A stretch of DNA of 64,000 bases from Pseudomonadales bacterium (GTDB lineage Bacteria > Pseudomonadota > Gammaproteobacteria > Pseudomonadales > DT-91). The translations under genes and the position numbers were made by a program. Shown here piece by piece: positions 26,093 to 34,900 of the stretch. The notes beneath the pieces are model-generated. The model was given only the letters and a program-made list of their open reading frames with translations, did no database searches and was not told the origin of the DNA. Numbering within the stretch: position 1 is the first letter of the stretch; every line of letters begins with the position of its first letter. The stretch spans positions 62,001 to 126,000 of the forward strand of contig JABSRQ010000009.1 in the NCBI GenBank assembly GCA_013215055.1, in the 5' to 3' direction.

Positions 26093-28525
26093 TTAAACCG
26101 CGTCGGTCTCAGCCAGCGACTCTAATGAGTTTTCCACCAGCGTCTCATCGGCGATTTTTTTACTGCCATAACGCAACATCATCAATGCCGGTGCCACTAA
26201 AAAATCGGCCAATAAAGCCAAAACAATACAGATCACCATCAATAAACTGAAGTTACGCATGCTCTCAAGATCTGACAACATAAAGGTCAAAAAGCCACAG
26301 AATAAAACGATGGTAGTAATAATCAGCGCCTTACCGGTAGTCATCAACGTCTCTTCTATCGCCTTTACCGTATCACCGTGTTTTTTATAGGCGGTATTAA
26401 AGCCATGCATAAAATGTACGGTATCATCCACACATAGGCCCAACGCTATAGAGCCTATCAACACGGTAAACACATCCATGGGCATATCCACCAACACCAT
26501 AAAAGCTACGGCGGCAAGAATAGGTAATAGATTGGGAATCATACTTAACAGGCCATTGATAACGCTGCGCATTAAAATAATCATCATCAGGCTGATCACA
26601 ACCGCGGCGATTAAATAACTCTCGGCAGCCGATTGAATCATCGCAGTTAATAAAATACTGAATATGGGTGTCACACCCGTTAAGTGCATGTCATAGCCAG
26701 AGTCAGGGCCAAAGGTTTTGGCGTAATCTGCCAATAGCGCCTCTTGATAGGCCTTATATATCACCGCATCATTCCACGGCATGATCAGCGTGATACGCAA
26801 TTTACTAAAATCCGTGTCAGTATAGGAATAGAGATCATCGGCCTCATCCATCTCTATCAATAATAATTCCTGCGCAATCAATGCCTGCTCATCAGGTATG
26901 ATATAGGCCTCGGGATTATTGCCATTAAACGCCTGATTAGTTTCCTTGATTAAGCCTAATAAACTATTGATGGAGACCACCTTAATACCGGCCATTTCTT
27001 TCTTGGCGATAGAAGCTAGCCATAAATCCACTTTATGCAGAAACACTGGGTCCAATGCACCCTGCGTTTTGCCTGTATCGATAATGACCTCCATAGGTGC
27101 TGTGCCGGTGATCTTCTCTTCAACTTTAAAGATCGCCTGCTTAACGGCGTTATCCTCGGGTAACCAGGCCAGAGAATCTTGAGAGAAGCGCAGATTAGGC
27201 ACCTGCATCACCGCAAATACCGTGAATAGGGTTGTTAACACCACAATTTTTATCGGATGCTGGGTTGAAAGATAAATACAGCCCTTGGTAAATAAATAAA
27301 ACAGACCACCGGCCTGCATCTTTTCGGCATCCGCCACTAGCGGTTTACGTTTTATTGGCAACACGGTAATCAATGTCGGAATGGTCGTCACCGTTAACGC
27401 AAAAGCCACTACCGAACCAATAGCTGCAAACAGGCCTAAACTTGCCACTGGCTGGACTTCAGAGATAGAAAACGTTAATAAACCGGCCGCCGTGGTTAAA
27501 CTGGTAAAAAACACCGCCGTACCGGCATGATCCAGCGCATATAATAGCGCATCGGATTTACTTGCACCTTCGTCATATTTGCGGTAGAAAATCGTTAATA
27601 AATGCACCGAATCGCCGATACACACGGCCAATAAAAATGTTGGCAAGATCGATGTTGTGATCTGCATGGGATAATCCAAAATCGGCATCATCGCCATAGA
27701 ACAAACGATGCCTATGCCCATAATAGTTATTGGAATCAAGACACCGGAAGCCCGTTTAAATAACAACATTAAAACGAAGGCAACCATCAATAGCGCGGTA
27801 CCGGTAAACAAACCAAAATCGCGTTGTATTACCTTACTTAGATAAGCGCCCATCGCCGGTGAACCACCGATGTAAATTTCGCCACCTTTGAAGGCCTGCT
27901 CGAATTTATCCGCAACGGCTTGAATTTGAGCCGAGCCGGTGGCGATTTCGCTATCACCTAAATTCACAAAATGTTCATTACCCTGCTCATCGACAACCCG
28001 CTTTGTGGGCATCATTTTTACCAACACCGCCACGGTATCTTCGTCGCGATTAATCAATCTGTCGTAATAGATTTCCTTGCCGCGAATACGCTGTTTGATT
28101 TGCTGTAGATCGGCTTCATTTTCGGGAAAGGTTTCCAGCAGTTCTTCGGCAATCAGGTCATCGCCATCACCATAGATACTGCGCACATTGACCAGCGATT
28201 CCACCGATTGCAGGTTAGCCACATCCGCCTCCAGGCTATGATGAAAATCCCTGAACGTGGACAGAAAATCCAGACTAAAAACATCTACACCGGTGACAAT
28301 CACGATAAAAAATTCATCGCGGCCAAACTCATGACGAAACTTATCGTAATTAACAATCGGAGCCGAGGTAGGTAATAAAAAACTTTCGGCACTGGTATCA
28401 ATACGCAGCTTAGGCAGCTGCATCAGCATAAAGGCAAAGATCACGGCCAATATGACTAGGGCCGTTTTAGGTCGCGTGATAAACACGCGTCCTAAACGCG
28501 AAAAGAAGTTATTGGCAGAATTCAT
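26093..28525 (-). CDS. RND-superfamily exporter of the MMPL/sterol-sensing type
   Basis: An 810-residue inner-membrane protein with twelve predicted helices in two homologous halves. Each half has one helix (TM1 about 20-38; TM7 about 420-440), a large periplasmic loop (about 40-220 and 440-630) and five clustered helices. The second half contains GLCVDDTVHFMHGF and the first GDSVHLLTIFYRKYD, the conserved acidic segments of MMPL/hydrophobe exporters. Such proteins move lipids, hopanoids or other hydrophobic molecules outward using the proton gradient. Located between an acyl-CoA ligase and a giant lipoprotein on the same strand; lipid export is a reasonable but unproven guess. Confidence 0.9.
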   Translation of the reverse strand: MNSANNFFSRLGRVFITRPKTALVILAVIFAFMLMQLPKLRIDTSAESFLLPTSAPIVNYDKFRHEFGRDEFFIVIVTGVDVFSLDFLSTFRDFHHSLEADVANLQSVESLVNVRSIYGDGDDLIAEELLETFPENEADLQQIKQRIRGKEIYYDRLINRDEDTVAVLVKMMPTKRVVDEQGNEHFVNLGDSEIATGSAQIQAVADKFEQAFKGGEIYIGGSPAMGAYLSKVIQRDFGLFTGTALLMVAFVLMLLFKRASGVLIPITIMGIGIVCSMAMMPILDYPMQITTSILPTFLLAVCIGDSVHLLTIFYRKYDEGASKSDALLYALDHAGTAVFFTSLTTAAGLLTFSISEVQPVASLGLFAAIGSVVAFALTVTTIPTLITVLPIKRKPLVADAEKMQAGGLFYLFTKGCIYLSTQHPIKIVVLTTLFTVFAVMQVPNLRFSQDSLAWLPEDNAVKQAIFKVEEKITGTAPMEVIIDTGKTQGALDPVFLHKVDLWLASIAKKEMAGIKVVSINSLLGLIKETNQAFNGNNPEAYIIPDEQALIAQELLLIEMDEADDLYSYTDTDFSKLRITLIMPWNDAVIYKAYQEALLADYAKTFGPDSGYDMHLTGVTPIFSILLTAMIQSAAESYLIAAVVISLMMIILMRSVINGLLSMIPNLLPILAAVAFMVLVDMPMDVFTVLIGSIALGLCVDDTVHFMHGFNTAYKKHGDTVKAIEETLMTTGKALIITTIVLFCGFLTFMLSDLESMRNFSLLMVICIVLALLADFLVAPALMMLRYGSKKIADETLVENSLESLAETDAV

Positions 28526-28914
28526 AGCAATCGATTTATTGTCATTAACAGGAAGGTGAAGGAATGCGGAACTTTAACACAGGCTTTGCACCTCGCAGAT
28601 TACCACTACGTAACATCTTCACGTCATTTTTTATAAACAGAGCTGTCTTTATTCCTACACGCAAGGTTTAGTGTAAACGTGCGAGTTTTACGTCCTCGTT
28701 AAGCTATCTGTAAACCATGCTATTACGCAATATAATCATGCTCGCCTATCCCATCATTTCCTGTGTTGGAGTCAGAGTCTCTGCCTATATTTATTTTTCC
28801 TTTTATGAAGAGAATTCCACTTGCTGACTGGCACTCAGAACTGGCATGCTATTTTCTTACAGTTAACCTGAATAGCGCATTTATAGGCAATAAAAGAGAC
28901 ATAACTTAGGGCAT
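28526..28914. other. Gene-free stretch upstream of the RND exporter
   Basis: About 390 bases, AT-rich, no credible open frame, RNA gene or repeat. It should contain the promoter of the exporter/ligase genes (leftward); the giant lipoprotein transcript ends at the terminator on its right edge. Confidence 0.4.
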
Positions 28915-28940
28915 AAAAAAGCGAACAATCCCTGTTCGCT
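28915..28940 (-). terminator. Rho-independent terminator of the giant lipoprotein gene
   Basis: On the minus strand AGCGAACA (28933-28940) pairs with TGTTCGCT (28920-28927) around a five-base loop, followed by a T run (28915-28920). It begins 33 bases after the giant gene's stop codon. Confidence 0.85.
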
Positions 28941-28973
28941 TATCATCACATCTTATTGCTGCCCTATTACAGT

Positions 28974-31900
28974 CTATGGAATTGTCGTTGAGGATGCTGG
29001 ATTAAAGTTATTAATCACATCATCTGTGGCTGTGGCATTAAAGAGCAATTCTTTTTCTTTGCTGCCTGCCAAGCCTTTTTCTCCTTGACGCACAATAGCC
29101 ATGCCCGTCTCCAAGACCGTATCCACAAACACAAATCTGGCTATTATATCCTCATCAAATTCACCTAATTTAACGACCATATCAGGAAGAGTAAATTCAA
29201 TTGTCTGAACATCGCCTACAAGCGCCAATTGTGCAGGGCCGTCCATCAAAGGCTCAGTCATACCGGTTGCCCAATATTGCTTAACAAACTTAGCCATTAA
29301 GTTAGCCCCGGCAGCATTACCGTCGTCAGATACCAATAAAGCCAGGATCTGATAATCTCCGCCCATATCATAGCCATAACCGGCATTAATTCCTCCAACC
29401 GCAGTACCTGCGGCCATCGCATCAGATGCATTCACCACCTCATCAAGTGTTGTCGCGGGTACTGGGTCAAAATTACCCGTAGTAACATCTTCAATAAAGT
29501 CGATGGCAACGATATTGTCACAGACAAGATTGCTCTCGAACCATGGGTCAAAACCCTCATCACATTCAAAGTAATAATAATCCTGCTGCAGGGTAATCGT
29601 CGCAACATAGGCAATGGCCCCGGTAGAGAAACTCAAACCATCAGGCAATCCCAGCTCAAAATCTTCATCTATAATATCGGCAACGGATAAGCCGGCAATA
29701 TCAAAAGAGGCAAGATCCAACGCTTCAATTTCTGCCGTTGAAGCTACGCCAGCTACAGAGGGTTGAAGAAGCGCAGTTTCACCATTGGCGACATAGCCGT
29801 TAACCAGGATGAAATCATCCACCTCTTCTATGCCATTCGCAGTTAGATAAAATTCGCTGTCTTCTGTTGCTGGCGATAAAGCCATCCAGCCAGGTGTGGT
29901 CGCAAAGAAATCCCATATAAAGACAGATTCAATGGACGTGCCCTGTAATATGCCATATTCGAATTCAACGGTGCCCATATCATCAACATCGGAGTCAAAC
30001 CAGCTTATACCCGTTGATAAAGCCGCCTCTTCGTTCACAGCCATATCGGGTAATATTCCTGTGACCGTCGCCATGGCAGCACAGGAAACAACACCATCGG
30101 CGCTGCCCTCTTGCTCGGTGAAGCTAAAGGTAAAGCTGCCCGCAACATCATCAAACTGTCCTGTTGTTGGTACAAAATCACCGCTAGGATCGGTTAATAA
30201 TTCAAAGCTACCATCGGTCTGCGCAATGGCAAACACAGTGTCATCATCTTCGATATGCAAGAAAATTTGATTACCCTGGGTTTGAATATCGATAAACAAG
30301 GTCTCATTAGCCGCAGCGATACAATCACCCTCGAGGTCGTCAAATTCCATGCTGCCGGCATCATGAACCACCTGAGTCAAATAGATGCCTGGCATAACAG
30401 GCACCGTAATATCACAGACATCACCAAGGCCATCTTGATCCGTATCTAGCTGGTCCAGATTGGCAATCAATTGACAGTTATCTTCAAAATTCATCACCGT
30501 ATCACCGTCTATATCCGGGTTTATATCCTGTCCATCAGAGCCGCCCCCGGTACCACCACCTTCCCAAACCAGAATTTGAACATCAATACCAAAGTCTTGG
30601 AATTCAAAGCCAAAGCTTTGTGCACCGGCATTTGAATCATTGTATTCAACAAAAATGAAACTGCCGTTGCGTACAAACGATAACTGGGTGCCTTGAATTT
30701 GCTGGTTGGTATTAAAATCAAAGCTGGTCAAATTAATACCTGTTGCATCCACAGGCAGTGCGATAGTGACATCCGCCTCGCTTACCGTCACTGTGGCCAA
30801 AGCCATGCCTACTCCATCCATATTGATACCAATAGTGCTGTCATTGGATATTGTCAGGCTGCCGGAAGAGAGTATAAATTGCGCCAAAGGCATGGGGCAG
30901 TCTGAACAACCTCCTGGCCCCGTTGGATCGCCACCGCCGCCAGAGAAGTTAAACCACTCGATAAAGCTGTTGGTCTCCCCTTCCAGTTGCATATTGACAC
31001 CAAAGAATGCATCGGCAAATTCAACATCAAAGTTAGCATAAGGCATAATGGATTCATCAACCGTCACGGTATAAGTACCATCGGCATTAGCCACAATATC
31101 CATGGGCCCGTTATCCGTAAAATGGGTCAGGGATATAACAGAATCACTGAATGTAATCGTCCACATAGGGGCGGCATACACTGCAGATACATCCATCACA
31201 CCGTCACCATTAATATCCTGAGCTTGGGTTAAATCAAAACGTGGTGGTGGCAACCACCATGCAACACCCATCTCACCATCAAGGCCATCGGGTGTGATAT
31301 GAACAAAGCGCAGATCAAAATCAACAGGTTGGCCATTGATATGATTGATAAACATAAAGCCTGGAGCTGTCACATTTAACACTCTCTCGCCAGTGCCATC
31401 AAAGTTATTAACACCTGCGGTGAGGGTAAAGCGGCCCCAAATTTCTGTGCTACCATCAGCCTCGGTAAAGACATTGATTTCCATCTCCATAACCGGCTTG
31501 CCTATCTCATCGACTAACTGATAGAAGCCAGGCATATTTAATGGAATATCACCGTTGCTATCTACTGGCCCAGAGATTGTCATAGCCAGATTTTGTATCG
31601 CGGTAGATAAACCCATCACGGTGGCATCAACATTAACTTCTAAAAACGCCGTCATAATCGGATTATCAATACAGCTATTGGAGAACTCATCACCGGAGAT
31701 GACACCACAGCTGGGAGGCTGTATTTCACCACTGGTATCCGTTAAATCGATATCAATAGATACGGTGGCATTTGCGGTTAATACACCTTCGGTTAAGTGT
31801 CTGCGCCCTCCATCTGCATGCGCCTCTGTCACACCATCACCCAAAGTAATGACCGCGGTATTACCATTTTCTCCAGCTACAATATCCGTTACCGTAAACA

Positions 31901-34900
31901 GGGTGTTTTCTACCGTACAAGCTTCAGAGACCACAGCTGGTGGCTCGCCTTCAATAGCCGACGCTTCAATACAAACGGACTGTCCAATCATTAGACCCAG
32001 CTCATTATCAAAGAATCCACCGCTATTACCCCCTGTGACTCTGATATCATCAAAAGTGATGGAACTGATACCAATAAACTCACCCGAGGGGCTGGCCAAG
32101 AAAGCATTTAAGCTGATATCACAGGTACGTCCTCCACCTATCCACGGTACATCCAGGAAGAATTCAGGCTGAATATTTCTGCCGGTTTCATCTCTGGCGG
32201 GTGCAAAAAACTGCATATGCTCTTCCGGTAACCATTGTTCATCACCAGGTTGAGAACCGGCACAGAAAATATTCAGTTCATAGTCTTCAGCACCAGGAAT
32301 AGGCAATCCAGAAATTACAAATTCTCGAGTGACATCCAGCTCGGTTAAGCCCGCAAAGCTCACAGGCTCATCGGTACCGGTAGTGAAGTTAAGATCCGTC
32401 AGTACCGCAGGTGTTTCTGCAGGAATATTAACGCCTATATGCCCTACGGTATTTGGTCTTGCAGGACATGCGGTATCACCACAGAGGAAGGGGTTACCAT
32501 CCAAATCAGCGGGGATGCGATAAGTGATTTCATATTCAAGCTCAACAAAATCCGTTAACACATCCATCGTAGCGGTAGGAACACTTAAAACAAATCCAAC
32601 ACCACCACCGTTGCTGAAGGCTAAGCTCACCGTCACACCACCGGCAACGTCACGCCTAGTACAAACAAAGTCAGTGAAATTACCGCTGTCATCCAAGGTT
32701 GGAGGTGCACAGGTAAAGAGGGTTTGTTGAACGGAATCCACACCAAAAATAGCGCTGCTTACCGATACCGATTGAATCTCACCCGGGTAGACATTAAACG
32801 TTTCCACAAGGAAAGATTGAGTTACACCACCAGCACCATCAGATTCAAATAACATATTGACCGCTAAACCTTCATTAAAACCACCTGCGTCCCCTCCAAA
32901 ACCTGAACCAGGCACATTCGGGTCAGCATCGTTAGGGTCAAACAAGGCGGGCACCCCATCAAAGTCTTCATCAAACACGGTACCAACGCTGGTATCCAAC
33001 GCAGAGGCAAAAGCCAAACTTGGATGTTCTGTAGGACATGTTGTTGCATCATCGGTGAAGCAGACAACCTGTCTGGGATCGGCTACTCCATCCACAGGTA
33101 CATCAGCAAGCACCGCTGCAAAGTCTATCCATTCAAGACTGATTTCAAAGTTTGCATAGGGATCATCGGCAGGTAAATGTTTAACTACACGCCCGAGATA
33201 GACAGGCGATTGGCCACCATCCACGTTATTATCAAATACCGCCACGATGTCATTGTGCTCAAGGTTAGTTACAAAGCCTCCTGCTTCCACCGGTGATGGC
33301 GTCATCACATACGACAAGCTTGGCTGATCGAAGCTGAACTTCACAAACGTAATACCTTCACGCCCAGCATCGAGTCTGACCGGAACATTGCTATAGTCGG
33401 CAGGCTCTCCAAACACGGAGGAAAAGTCATCTACGGATGTAATATTCTGATCAAAGTGATTACTGGAATAACGAATCACAACCCCATCGGTAGCCGCCTC
33501 TAAAGCATCATATACGGCTGCATTGCCTCCAAATGAGACTTCTTCGGCTTCAAGTAACATAGGTCCGTCATATCCCGCAGGAGGGCTTAATACCATCCAG
33601 TCACCATAAAGCATGCTTTGGAAAAATAAACCGGCTCCGGTCTGGCCAGGATCACCACCACCAAAGTCATCAAACGCGGCCTGTGGAATATCCACCTGGC
33701 CCAGGGAATTGACACTCGCAAAACCGACATCAATAAATGCCTGGCTGCTGCCATCAAAATCTACAAATATATCCAGGAAGCGCAGCTCTATAATCCAGAA
33801 CTTGCCGTCGGCATCTCGCATTAAATACAGGCGTTCATAATCAAAGAGTTCAGCATCACTGGAAACATCGATGGCGCTATTAAGTACCGAATCATCGGAG
33901 ACGACAGTCTCAATCAAGGACCTGATATCTGAGCCAATAACCGAATGCATGCCATATAAGGCTTCATGTGCGCCACTGGCAATCAAGGCCAGCTCTAACT
34001 GACCATCAACATAGGCACCAAATAAAGGCGCAAAACCTACAGTACTGCCGGTTAATCCTGTGATGGAGTAGCCGGTATCGGTAGAGACAAAGCTAAAGTC
34101 TATACTGCCTAAACCGTCAGTTTGCTCAGATTCGGTGATGTAGATAGGTGCACCGGGCTGCTCAAAATTAGATAGATCTATGCCTTCTGCCTCACTTGTA
34201 GTTCCATCAATCGATGGTCGGCTTTGATCAGCCACCATACCCAAGCTTGGAACGGGGGTAAATTCTTGATCAGGGCCAATAAATAATGGAAATTCAGGAT
34301 CACACAGCATAATTTCAGGTTGATAACCATCAACCCAGAAAAATAATTCAGGAAGATCGGTTTGATAATCACCTTTGGTGAAACGTAAAACATAATCCTG
34401 ACCATAGATATTATCTGTACCATCAAAAACAAAAGACGGTAGTCCTGAAAGGCTATATGTGCGTTTAGAGGTATCTGCAACCAATGCTGAGGCTTGGGCT
34501 GCCATTACTTCGTCACCTTTTCTGAAGGCGCCGGTATCTGGGTCATAATCCACCGCATAAACCGCAAGGCTCAGAGGGTTACTACCGGCTGCAGGATCTG
34601 AACCGTCAAACATTTCAACAGTACATGACAGTTGCACGGTATCCGCAACCGAGCCTAACTCGGCAGAAAAATCTTCGATATTTTGCTCTTTAAACTCAGG
34701 CAATACTGGCAAGCCAACCAAACCTGTTAGTAATAAAGTATTGGCGGAAGTAAAGAAATCTCCATTAGCAATCTGTGTCACATTCAGCATGGACGACACA
34801 ATCGTTGCCACCGTGACATTTTCATTACCCACCATAAATTTAATATTATTAAAATTAGGCACCAGACGCTCATTAGCGACTAGGCCATCAAGATTAAAGC

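Noticed and set aside
29896-33840. Long open frames on the plus strand opposite the giant lipoprotein
   Set aside because: Low-complexity, Ser/Pro/Thr-rich translations that mirror the biased codons of the real gene; no ribosome sites or domains.
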